From NCBI RefSeq assembly GCF_014898815.1, contig NW_026515506.1, positions 496,001 through 560,000 of the forward strand: a DNA stretch of 64,000 bases. The letters are read 5' to 3'. The DNA is from Panonychus citri (taxonomy: Eukaryota; Arthropoda; Arachnida; Trombidiformes; Tetranychidae). Of the stretch, positions 9,696-19,300 are shown in pieces. Under the pieces are notes generated by a model. The model was not told the DNA's origin. It worked only from the letters and a program-made list of their open reading frames with translations, and made no database searches. Numbering within the stretch: the stretch's first letter is position 1; every line of letters starts with the position of its first letter. Position numbers and translations under genes: made by a program.

Positions 9696-10788
9696 CCTTA
9701 CTCGTCTTACTTTCGTCCCAGATCCAGGTATCAAACTTTTTTGGCCATCCTTCCCATCGTATCAAGTGCTTATATAATCTTTTCCTTCGATCATAAACAC
9801 GATCAAGTACTTTGGCCACTCTATACTCTGAATTAGGGTCGTATTTAACCTTTTGGACTTCTTCCGGATAGAAAATTGATGTAATGTTTTCATCCATCAA
9901 GTCTTTCAGCTTGTAAACAGTATGACCAGGTGTCTCTTTAACCCTTGAGACTTTAAACACCTCATCAGTCCATTGTTGACTAGCACTTTTGTCACCAGTC
10001 AAAGGGTTTAGAGAGATTTTCACATGATCATCTACTTTAATTGTTCTCTTCTTTTTAGGTCTTGATTTAATTGATTTTTGAATTGTTTGAACAATTTCTT
10101 GTTGATTGTCTTTTGTCACCAAATTTGGACTTGTTTTAATTGTTCTATGGAATGAATTGTTGTAATTATCAACAATCTTTTGTAGGTCATCAATGTACCT
10201 ATTTGATCTCTTGTGATAAATATATCTGTATATTCTAGCTCTTAAAGTTCTTATAAATCTTTCAGCTAATGCACATTTTATCGAATTGTCTGTTGTTGTG
10301 AAATAATGTACTCCAACACTCGAACAAAAGTCTTGAAACCTTTTGTTCTTAAACTCTTTACCTTGATCAGTCTGTAACTTTTCTGGTTTTCTTCCATTAT
10401 CAAATAGTTTTCTAAAAGCACCTGTAATTGTTGATGATGATTTGTCTTTAACAGATTCGACCCAGGCAAATCGACTCAATACGTCGATTACTACCAGTAG
10501 ATACCGGTTATTGTTATTATCTTTAGCCCAATATGACATATCCATCAAGTCAGCTTGCCATTGTTCATCCAGCCTATCAACTAATACAGGTAAACGTGAA
10601 AAGTTCTTTTTTCTTGATCGAAAATTTGTATATGTCTCTTGGCCCTGTAACCATTCCTTGACAAAATTTACATCAATACTTGGATCAACTCTCTTGACAG
10701 CATCAAATAGTCGATTAACTCCACCAAAACTTCCATTGTTGTTGATGTCATAATAAACGCTCTTTAGAATTTCTTGACGCTTGTCCAT
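9688..10788 (-). CDS. Polinton integrase (retrovirus-like DDE core plus chromodomain)
   Basis: 366 residues, uninterrupted. It would insert the element into the host genome. The catalytic core shows WQADLMDMSYW (Asp80), KLQTDQGKEF (Asp141) and CALAERFIRTL (Glu176), the D-D-35-E pattern of rve-type integrases. The C-terminal end (about residues 318-356, AKVLDRVYDRR...YLIRWEGW-like with HLIRWEGWPKKFDTWIW) is a chromodomain, which in this family guides target choice. The start ATG at 10788 lies inside the preceding small gene (25 bp overlap), and the stop overlaps the penton ATG. Intact while the capsid genes are broken, so an active integrase is conceivable. Confidence 0.94.
   Translation of the reverse strand: MDKRQEILKSVYYDINNNGSFGGVNRLFDAVKRVDPSIDVNFVKEWLQGQETYTNFRSRKKNFSRLPVLVDRLDEQWQADLMDMSYWAKDNNNNRYLLVVIDVLSRFAWVESVKDKSSSTITGAFRKLFDNGRKPEKLQTDQGKEFKNKRFQDFCSSVGVHYFTTTDNSIKCALAERFIRTLRARIYRYIYHKRSNRYIDDLQKIVDNYNNSFHRTIKTSPNLVTKDNQQEIVQTIQKSIKSRPKKKRTIKVDDHVKISLNPLTGDKSASQQWTDEVFKVSRVKETPGHTVYKLKDLMDENITSIFYPEEVQKVKYDPNSEYRVAKVLDRVYDRRKRLYKHLIRWEGWPKKFDTWIWDESKTSKDG
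9769..9776 (-). promoter_or_regulatory. TATA box (TATATAAG) ahead of the penton gene
   Basis: TATATAAG on the minus strand, about 80 bp before the penton ATG (9695) and inside the 3' end of the integrase gene. Same octamer as at 329-336 and 12855-12862. Confidence 0.45.
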
Positions 10789-10997
10789 TTTATAGTTGAG
10801 AGTGATTTTTGTTTATTTCTCTTTTTCAATGGTCTCTTTTCAAACTCCTTTATAGCTTCTTTGAACGTCTTTTTATATTCTTCTAAAGGTGGAGGGTCAA
10901 TTGGTTTTTCAACAACTTCTTGTACTTCTTTTATATTGTTTTTAAGTAATTGATATTCTTTTTCTGGAATTAACACCATCTTTGATATTGTGTTCAT
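10764..10997 (-). CDS. small charged Polinton protein (77 aa), function unknown
   Basis: The ATG at 10997 overlaps the previous stop by one base (TAATG). Sequence begins MNTISKMVLIPEKEYQLLKN; a short valine/leucine-isoleucine-proline-glutamate start followed by a Lys/Glu-rich helical body and basic tail is common in small Polinton proteins placed next to the integrase. No catalytic motif. It overlaps the integrase start by 25 bp, suggesting one shared transcript. No function is assigned. Confidence 0.65.
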   Translation of the reverse strand: MNTISKMVLIPEKEYQLLKNNIKEVQEVVEKPIDPPPLEEYKKTFKEAIKEFEKRPLKKRNKQKSLSTIKWTSVKKF

Positions 10998-11344
10998 TAC
11001 ATGTACTTGTTGATTAACTTTTCACCAAAATAAGAAAGTGCAGGTAACAATAATGCTGGAAGAAAAGCTCCACCTGTTTGATAAACAACTTCTTTACGCT
11101 TCTTCAATGGTACTCCCGATTTCCTTGATAGTAATCTTATTTGAGTTTTATACTTTTCAATTCTCTTTCTCTGTGTAGCATTAATTGGTATATTACCGTT
11201 TAATGTGTTTTTACTAATATCAGAAATTGAATAGAAAATACAAGACTTTGCTTTTTTCAATAGTTTATTTCTTCCAGTCTTTGATTTCTCATGAGCTAAT
11301 CTCTTTAATGTCGGAAGACATTTGATTACTCCTTCAATCGTCAT
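10997..11344 (-). CDS. small basic Polinton protein with C-terminal hydrophobic segment (115 aa)
   Basis: A Lys/Arg-rich protein with SISDISKNTLNGNIPI, a basic block (PLKKRKEVV) and then QTGGAFLPALLLPALSYFG, a hydrophobic C-terminal segment of about 20 residues. The layout (basic body, Q-x-GG-x-LP hinge, apolar tail) is recurrent in Polinton and adintovirus small proteins and could be membrane-active during entry or DNA-binding in the particle; this is inference from layout. A TATA-like box lies 36 bp upstream, and the ATG is at 11344. Confidence 0.65.
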   Translation of the reverse strand: MTIEGVIKCLPTLKRLAHEKSKTGRNKLLKKAKSCIFYSISDISKNTLNGNIPINATQRKRIEKYKTQIRLLSRKSGVPLKKRKEVVYQTGGAFLPALLLPALSYFGEKLINKYM

Positions 11345-11370
11345 GTTGATTATCGTTGAAACATCATTTT

Positions 11371-11380
11371 CTTTTATATA
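11371..11380 (-). promoter_or_regulatory. TATA box (TATATAAAAG) ahead of the 115-aa gene
   Basis: Minus-strand TATATAAAAG starts 36 bp before the ATG at 11344, in the 39-bp gap after the ATPase gene. Confidence 0.5.
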
Positions 11381-11382
11381 AA

Positions 11383-12018
11383 TTATAAAGGGTAAACAAT
11401 CATTGGGTCATCGTTTTCATTGAAATTGTTGGCCAATAATCTCAACTTTTCCGGTGTATCAGGTTTTAAATCAAAGAACAAGTATGAATAAGGTTTCGCA
11501 GTTGCATCTTCAAATACTCTTTGTAACTTTTTTATCTTTGATGGAAACATTTGACGAGCAATGTTTGAAATTATCGATTTATCTCGAGGGTTTTTAAAAC
11601 ATACAACATACTGACTATTCAAACTAATGTTTCTACTCTCTTTACCCTTGACAAAAAAATTTTGTGTTATCAAAATTACTGATATATTACGGTGATGTGA
11701 ACCACGTGTAAAAAGATTACTAATAAAAGTTTGATTTGCTGCTTCAAGCATCAAATCATCAATTATTATCCATTCAGGGTCAGCTCCTCCGGCCTGATTT
11801 ATCAAATCCTCTTGTAATCCTTCTACAAAAGTCACGTTACTCATTGAATTAAACTCCTTTTGGTATTCACCATAAAAGTATGTTATTTTAACAGGAGGAG
11901 GATCACATATCCTCTCAGCTAAATTTATCATATTTCTCACAAAGTATGTCTTACCGGAACCCGTAGGCCCAGACACATACATTGTGAATGGATGTTTCAA
12001 ATGAACAGAGTAAGACAT
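11383..12018 (-). CDS. Polinton packaging ATPase (FtsK/HerA, A32-like)
   Basis: 211 residues from the ATG at 12018 (the longer frame begins at a TTG). The enzyme would drive DNA into the capsid. Walker A is GPTGSGKT (residues 17-24), Walker B is EWIIIDDL with Asp87 and Asp88, and the following ILITQN is the sensor glutamine typical of the A32-like branch. The start MSYSVHLKHPFTMYVSG is the usual family start. The frame is intact to the stop. A TATA-like TATAAAAT lies 33 bp before the ATG. A related but clearly different ATPase lies broken at 28.5-29.2 kb, so at least two Polinton lineages have entered this genome. Confidence 0.95.
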   Translation of the reverse strand: MSYSVHLKHPFTMYVSGPTGSGKTYFVRNMINLAERICDPPPVKITYFYGEYQKEFNSMSNVTFVEGLQEDLINQAGGADPEWIIIDDLMLEAANQTFISNLFTRGSHHRNISVILITQNFFVKGKESRNISLNSQYVVCFKNPRDKSIISNIARQMFPSKIKKLQRVFEDATAKPYSYLFFDLKPDTPEKLRLLANNFNENDDPMIVYPL

Positions 12019-12043
12019 TTTCAATTCAATCAATCTCTTTATT

Positions 12044-12051
12044 ATTTTATA
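12044..12051 (-). promoter_or_regulatory. TATA-like box (TATAAAAT) ahead of the ATPase gene
   Basis: Minus-strand TATAAAAT starts 33 bp before the ATPase ATG at 12018, overlapping the end of the gap after the membrane-protein gene. Confidence 0.45.
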
Positions 12052-12056
12052 TTAAG

Positions 12057-12302
12057 TTACAATTGATGAAGGTGCTGATACATCAGGGAAGACTTTCGTT
12101 CTTCTTGTTTATTACTCCGAAAACGGGGTGTTGGTAACAGATAACCAAGTGATGATCCTAATAACGCTGTCCATAATGACAAGTTGCCCGTCTTCATTAT
12201 TATATTGACAATCGATGTTATCAACATTGACACTAAAACCAAGATTTGGACACTAAAAAGTACTTTCTTGCACCAAACACGATATTCCTCTGCTTTATCC
12301 AT
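12057..12302 (-). CDS. small membrane protein of the Polinton (81 aa)
   Basis: Starts at ATG 12302, two bases after the TBP-like stop. Residues about 13-36 form one strong membrane helix (LFSVQILVLVSMLITSIVNI), and a second weaker apolar stretch (LWTALLGSSLGYLL) follows; the tail is basic and polar. No family recognised. Position between the TBP-like and ATPase genes and lack of its own TATA box suggest shared expression with the TBP-like gene. Confidence 0.6.
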   Translation of the reverse strand: MDKAEEYRVWCKKVLFSVQILVLVSMLITSIVNIIMKTGNLSLWTALLGSSLGYLLPTPRFRSNKQEERKSSLMYQHLHQL

Positions 12303-12304
12303 AT

Positions 12305-12838
12305 TTACCGTCTGTATATCCGTTCAAATTTTTCGAAATAATTAGTCAGTTGTATTATATCTTTGATTCCCGTTATCGTTACTCGTCCGGTACTCTTGAA
12401 TATTATGAAAATTACGTTTGAATTGTCCACCTTTACGTGAACACCAGGAAATAACTCTGGTTCGTAAGAACAATACGGAAATGAATCAAGTCTACTATAA
12501 ATGAAATTCGTAATTAGCCTTGTATGGGCGACAATATTGACCACTTTTGATTCAGTTTTATATAGATTTTCTGGGTAAGTGTCACAAAATTTATCAATTA
12601 AATTGAATGCTGCCTCGTAGCTTTTAACACCAGTGACGTTTATCTTTCCAGAATTAAATATCAATAAACACCCACCATCTAACTTTAATATTCCACCAGA
12701 AAAACGCTTTGGGTAATTAACTGATGGAAAACTCTCCTTCACCTTTACACGGTCTATCTTATCACTCAATTTAAATGTCATTACAATATTATTCACTACA
12801 ATATCTTCAGTCAACACCATTGTTAATCTAAGCATCAT
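12305..12838 (-). CDS. TBP-like (TATA-box-binding protein fold) encoded by the Polinton
   Basis: 177 residues from 12838; the ATG at 12820 (residue 7) is a likely alternative because the TATA box at 12855-12862 is only 24 bp from the first ATG. The protein is two tandem repeats that match the two halves of the TBP saddle. Repeat 1: NNIVMTFKL, YPKRFSGGILKL, LLIFNSGKINVTGVKS. Repeat 2: NIVAHTRL, SYEPELFPGVHVKV, IFIIFKSTGRVTITGIKD. The four phenylalanines that in TBP kink DNA are present (Phe46, Phe61, Phe130, Phe147). The first repeat's hairpin is about two residues shorter than in cellular TBP, and there is no N-terminal extension. It should bind TATA-like DNA and recruit transcription factors for the element's own genes; this is inference. 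It is far more divergent than a host TBP would be, and it lies last in the leftward gene block, so it belongs to the element. Confidence 0.85.
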   Translation of the reverse strand: MMLRLTMVLTEDIVVNNIVMTFKLSDKIDRVKVKESFPSVNYPKRFSGGILKLDGGCLLIFNSGKINVTGVKSYEAAFNLIDKFCDTYPENLYKTESKVVNIVAHTRLITNFIYSRLDSFPYCSYEPELFPGVHVKVDNSNVIFIIFKSTGRVTITGIKDIIQLTNYFEKFERIYRR

Positions 12839-12854
12839 TACACTCAGACAAATA

Positions 12855-12862
12855 CTTATATA
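12855..12862 (-). promoter_or_regulatory. TATA box (TATATAAG) of the TBP-like gene
   Basis: Minus-strand TATATAAG, 24 bp before ATG 12838 and 42 bp before ATG 12820. Identical to the octamers ahead of PolB and penton, so the TBP-like protein could control its own gene. Confidence 0.5.
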
Positions 12863-12900
12863 CTACACGACACCTATTGTCTTTAGAGACGAAACAAAAT

Positions 12901-13003
12901 GTGGTCTAGATTGTTGCCAAAAAGAAAGAGAAAAAGAAAGGTAAAAAAAGAAAGAGAAAAAGAAAGAGAAAAGTGGTCTAGATTGTTGCTTTTTACTACT
13001 ACT
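12901..13003 (+). repeat. candidate right end of the Polinton with duplicated 17-mer
   Basis: gtggtctagattgttgc occurs at 12901-12917 and again at 12973-12989, separated by a purine-rich aaagaaagagaaa stretch. The second copy is followed by tttttactactact, whose reverse complement begins agtagtagta, much like the agtagtata start of the small Polinton relative at 28382. That similarity is the only reason to place the end near 13003. Confidence 0.35.
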
Positions 13004-16000
13004 GAAATTGAAAAATTATCAAATTTTCAGTCAATTATTTCCGTTTCCATTTCAATCTCATCTCCATGACCATTGTTCATCATCATTTGATTGACAGTAT
13101 CAATAGTCTCCATTTAAAAATAAGATAATCATTTGATTAACACATTAACTCAATAATTGTAACAATGAATGAATTTTTCAATCACAATCATCATCAAGTC
13201 CCATGAGCATTCAGAATCATGGTTACCTTATTTTCTTGTATATAAAAAGGAGGTTTCATATTACACACAATAGATTCGAGGAGATAAATGAGATGATAAA
13301 TGATTATTTCTGTATCAACATGATGATTATTATTATCATGGTGTAAGTGTTTCTTTATCCTGAAATTGGGAATGGAATGGTTCCTTTTTTTCATGGAAAA
13401 TCCTTAATTCTCATTGAATTAAGTTAAGATAAATCATTAAATATTGTACCAGCATCTTCATCATTATCTAATATAATAAGTCATCATCATCATTAGTCAT
13501 GTGTGATCATCACTTTCAATTGCTATTTTCTTGACAATAAACTATCACACTGACATTATAAGGGTTTTCTCATCATATCCATATGTTGTTTACTTTAATC
13601 AGCTGTTATTGTTTACATTTTTGATTGTTATTAACAGCAATTCATGAGGGTGGATCATTATTCATAATCATCTTCGTCTAATGTTCATATTTATCAACAA
13701 CAAGTAAACAATAACCATTTGATTATATCTTATGTTTTAGTTCAGAATCGAGGTCAGAATAATTCATTAAGATCATTTAATTTGCTGTAATATCTCAATT
13801 CACTTCAACTTTTAGTAGTAGAATGAGTTTCTTGGCTTTTATTGACCAGAACGATTTACTTAAAGGTCAGTTTAAAATGTTGACCAACAACTAGTGGACT
13901 TTATTTTTGCATTTGTCTTCTCATATATTATAACTGGACTCATGAAGATTAACATGAAGGGAAGTTGGTTGATTAAGTTAATGGTGTTTCGAAAGAGAGA
14001 GAGAGAGAGAGATATTAATGATTATGATGGGTAAGAGAAAAAGAAAGAGAATGGTGAGATTGAGGGGAGGGGAGATGAAGATGAGGATGATGAAGAAAAG
14101 TATTGACAGGAAGTGAATGTAATGTCCATTTGACAAAGGGTCACGTTCAGAAAGCAACTGGGAGAGCCAGAGGTAATAATATAACATTAGAGAAAAATTA
14201 ACTTCTCAATTTACTGATTACTCTGAGATAGATACACACTCACACTGTGTTCATTTATTCAAGATTTATTGTAATATAATCATCAATCTCACCATCACAG
14301 TTGAGTAAATTAATCTAATCATGTTTTAAGAAGTGTCAATAATATAAGATCCATGATTAAATCAGATTCCCTGAGAGAGACCAAGATAGCAAGTGAGAAA
14401 GAAACAAAATCAATAGGAAATGAAAAGGATAAAATCATTGATCATTTTGATAATAATTTGCTGGGAACAATTAGATTTGATTATCACAATTAAAATGATT
14501 CGCAATTGATTTAAAATGTGAAAGGTGATGATATTAAACACAGAATAAGAGTAACTGTGAAATTAAGTTTAGTTCAAACTCGATAAACTGTAATCATCAT
14601 GATTCAATGGATAAACTGGTCAAGATGATAAGTGATGGTCAAGAAATAATCAAGTAAACACATAGACAAACAAAACCGTTTAACTTTTGTGAGACAACAG
14701 AAAAGTTCATCCTGTGAACATCATGTGAATCAGGATGACCATCATGATCGTGGTTATAAAATTATACAATTGTCCATCTAATGTAATATATTAAATCATA
14801 TTATCTTTTAGCAAATTCCAAACACACAGAGAGAGATGAGGAAGGGAAAAGGTTATCATAAGGAGAGAGATGGACATTTGACCATTTTGACTTCGTTACG
14901 CTTCATGTATTAATAATATTCACAGGTTGATTGGTCATTCTGAGCAAGAACAACTTTTTTTTCATCTTCTTAATAGTAAAACTGTACTACTGGACACACA
15001 CATATATATATAACGATTAAAGGGGAGAGTGACCATTGTGATGATGATTATCAAGGTTGGTCAAGGAGAGATTCATAAATGTCACCAAGCTCATAATCTG
15101 GGAACTTGATAACATAAATAAAGGTGAAAATACTAATAACAGATAATGTTGAGCAATAAAAGCAAATGAAGTTCAAGATGTAAGTTATCAGTTGATCATC
15201 AATAGAGTCCGAGATCAATTGTCATCATGAAGACTATTACTTGATAAACTATTATCATCATCATCATCATCACATGAAGCGATATGATGATGATGATTAT
15301 CATTATTATGTCTTTACTCATTTTCCCTTCAAGAAAAGTAAAAGGTATTTACAATAATCAAGGGAATGAGCTTTCAGCTTGAGGGCAAATTGATTTGAAA
15401 GTGGAATTACTGATTCATCTAAGGCTCCCTTCTGATTTTCCACCATGAGTGATACTTTTACTAATGGTGATAATGATGATGAGAATAATAATTATCATCC
15501 TCATCATCTAATATTCTTAAATCTTCTATCCCTCAAATTATCTTCTTCTTTTTTCCTTTCGTTATTATCTCTGAATTTATGTTCTCCTTTATCTTATTCG
15601 TTTCATCTTTATCTTATTCTTATAATTGCTCAGTTCATCTTTTAGTTAATTCGTATTCCCTATCATCATCATCATCACCTTTATTTTGCTTCATGTGATT
15701 CAAAGAATTGGCGATTTCCTTTTGGAATCAGTGGAATCATAATAAAAGGAAACCATGAGAAGATCTTGATAAATCTTACAGAATCATTGATTCTCCTTCA
15801 TCATTAATAGTTTAACCTCAACACTTTCGTGGTGGGTGAAGATAATATGTGTGAACAGATTGGCCAAAAAGTGCAATCTTTATTCCTCATCATAACCCTT
15901 ATCACTTTCATCTTCATCAATTTTATCCACATCACATGAATCATCTTCATCTTCATCCTATTGACCAATTGGTTTTCCTTTTCCTATTCCATCTCCTCTT

Positions 16001-16324
16001 TATCCTTCTTCAGTTTTCATTCACTTGAGAAATCACTCAACGATTTTTAATTCTATTAACTGGTTAAAAATCTTAATTATCAATTTACTCCAAGCACTGG
16101 CCATCAAATTGACGATAGATGATCAATAAGGTAGATTGTTAAGGTTAGAAAGTTGAAGAAATAAAATCCAACTCGAATCAGAACTTTCTTTCCCCTCTTT
16201 CAATCTTTAAATTCAATTTTCGTTGCATTTTCTGCCTCATTACCATCTCTGGACTGAAAATCAAATGAACTTAGATAAAAGAGAGAATATGGATCAAAGA
16301 TGATGGAAGATGAGTTAATCAGGA

Positions 16325-16365
<41 letters not shown>

Positions 16366-19300
16366 AGATTATTCTGTTTTTCTTGGCATCAAATAGGCAG
16401 AAACACTTTATTACAAGGAGTATGCAATGATAATCTGATTGGGATGAATTAAGTTATTGGTGAAAAAAGTTCATGAGCTAAGCAGAAAAAGTACCATGCA
16501 AACTCAATTGTATCCGAAATTCAGAGTTTAAGATTATAATTCAACTTTTTTTTCTCCTCATGTTGATATAATAAAAATTCTGTATGAAGATGATCACTGG
16601 GTTATGAAATGAGTAACAGTAAAAAGCTCATTGGCAAAAAGGTGAGGTAACGATATAAAATGAATAAGGGAAGAAAAAAGTTCTGAAGAAATAAAAATGG
16701 ATAAACGAGAAAAAGTTTCGACAGAGAAAAAGATGACTTGATCTCTCATCTTGATCATGATTATGAACAACATGTAATCATGTACACGATGTTATTCAAG
16801 TGCTTTTTTCATCCATTGTTCAGAAAACGAAGTGCAAAAAAAATTGTTCTATTTACCTTGAGGCCAGAACATTTTAAACTCGATAAGCACAAAGTCGATA
16901 CAAAGTTTTTTTTGTCCTCTTCACTTTCCAACTGAATAATAATAAACATGATAATAATATCATGGTAATAATAAAAGCCTCATGGTTGATGATGATGAGA
17001 TTGAATAGAAATCATTTTCATCATCATCTTCATGATGAAATTATCTGACAGAGGAAAAGGGGCTAAGTTCCAAAGAGTCGAAATGATAAAAACTTAAGAA
17101 AAAAAGTTCTTCCATGTTTCGAAAATTTTTTCAATCGAGTATTTTACATCTCTCTCTCTATCTCACTCTCTCGTTCTCTCTATTTCCTTCTCTCTCTCAC
17201 TCTCTGATCAGATTATTGATGAGAAACAATCAACGGATTAAAGTTTCACCATAACAAAAGATAAAATTTGAAGACTCATTGTCATGATGGAAACACCCTG
17301 AGGGTATAAAATGATAATTTGAAAAGTGAAAGAGACAATAAAACAATCAATATATGAGAAAAATAATGATGAAAGATGACAAGTGGTGATGATGACGATG
17401 ACCAGATGAAAATAAACGATAAAACCCTTGAAAATAACCCTGAATGTCCAGTTTCACCTTGAGATGGATGAAAAAGATTCAAAATTGTTTCATGAGTCTA
17501 ACTAATAACCATAATATTGAGAGCACTAAAGACTAATTGAAAAACTATGAGGATCGTGAATGAACATGATTCCCTATTATCATGATTATCAACATTACCA
17601 TCATGATTATCATTATTATTACGAGTTAACATTATTTCATATAATATATATATATATGTGATTAAGCTAATGGTCAAGCTCATTTGACCAAAATAAAGCT
17701 AAATCAAAAAGCGTAATGGACACAGAGAAGGACTTAGCACTTTGATATAATAATAATACTGAACAGAGTAATCATCATGATAATAAAAACCTTTGTAATA
17801 ATATCAATCCCTCCACCTCTACCTTAACCCACTCCACCTCAGTCTTTATCATCATGATGATCATTAGCTAATTTCTTGCCTCATCCCAATTTATTAACTC
17901 ATCTGATTTTATCAGATTAACATTTAGGCCAAGATTGTAATAATTCCGAGTATGAATTACCTTTCATGATATGATAATTTCCTGTGATGATCATCAGTTT
18001 TTTTTTGGTCAACATATTGGTTGAGATGAGGATGATGATGGTTATCATCATCTCTTAATATTATTTTCAAGTTATCAAAATGTTAACTTGATTTTGTTTT
18101 TCCAGTTTCATCGTCATCATCATCATAACATTAGGACTTTATCATCAATATCATAATCATCATCATCATTTTTACCATGATGATGATGATCAGTTTATAT
18201 TATCATGTGAGATATGATTATAATCATTAACCATCATCATTAACTGATCTCCAATTATATTAATAGTTGTGAGTCTATTAATGAAATTGCTTCCTAATTC
18301 ATAACGATTTTCATTCAATTCAATTCAGATTCTGTTCAGATTTTATTATTTTTTGTTCCTTCATCATATTATCATGATTATAATCATTTATTTGTCCAGA
18401 ATTGAATCAAATTGATCCTGATTGTGATCAACTTAATCAGATTGTGTTTGTCTTTTTTTTTCTTTCAACTAAGTTATCATTTTTTTCTTTACCTCATCGA
18501 ACTGTTTAAAAAAAAAGTTCATGGATTGAATTTCTGTTACAGTTAATTGTGATCTATGGATCTGATTGAATCTAAATGGTGATGATAAACAATCATGATA
18601 ATCACTTTCTATTCATTGTCCGGATAATAACGATAATAATCATTATTATGGAAAAGAAAAAAGTTCTAACAATAGAATTTTAGATTTTATTTCTTTTTCC
18701 AAATGAAGAATAAGAAAAAAAAGAGATTCTTTTCATTTTCTCTCTCATACATTTATTTCATTCATTCCAATATTCTTACATGATGGATACTCAGGGGACT
18801 CATCAATTGACTTTAACATGAAATTGGAATAAAAAAAGAAATAATCTAAACACAGTTGATCAGCTGATTGTCTTTTATACATAAGATTTCCAATATTACC
18901 TGATGAAAAGAAAAATTCTCATTGTTGATGATAAAAAAGTTACCTTGAAGGTAAATTAGTGTGTAAATATAAAAGCTCATTAGAAGATGAATCTTTTGCT
19001 TCATTCGGTGTGCACAGCAACAGTAGCATCCTCATCTTCATCCTCATCTTTAACCACATCATTGAGAACGAAACTTTTTCTCTTTAAGATTTTTCTTTTT
19101 CTCCCTCTTTTTTCATCAGCTTTTGATCCAAGATGCAAGTAGATAAACATTTTTAACTCATCATCTAAGGTGTTTACATAAGTGAGTGAGTGAGTGAGTG
19201 AGAGAGAGAGAGTCTCAATCCTATTCTACATCATCATAAACCCAAAAATAATTTTACTCTTCCTCTTGTTTCTTATTTATTCACATATTCAATTGCTTAC

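Larger units (their letters stand above)
1..13003. mobile_element. Polinton/Maverick (adintovirus-like) element, left end outside window
   Basis: A self-synthesising DNA element is recognised by its gene set: protein-primed PolB (+), and on the minus strand an adenain-like protease, double jelly-roll major capsid protein, penton protein, retrovirus-like integrase with a chromodomain, and FtsK/HerA-type packaging ATPase. PolB and the minus-strand block meet tail to tail at 6606/6631. The right limit is a guess: after the last gene a duplicated 17-mer and a terminus ending in actactact occur at 12901-13003. Bases 1-366 contain no inverted copy of that end, so the left TIR should lie upstream of the window. 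Several genes are broken, so this copy cannot be fully functional as it stands. Identification is firm; boundaries are not. Confidence 0.93.

Noticed and set aside
12900..12972. Purine-rich aaagaaagag block as a promoter or microsatellite gene
   Set aside because: Simple purine tract with no ORF; treated as part of the element end.
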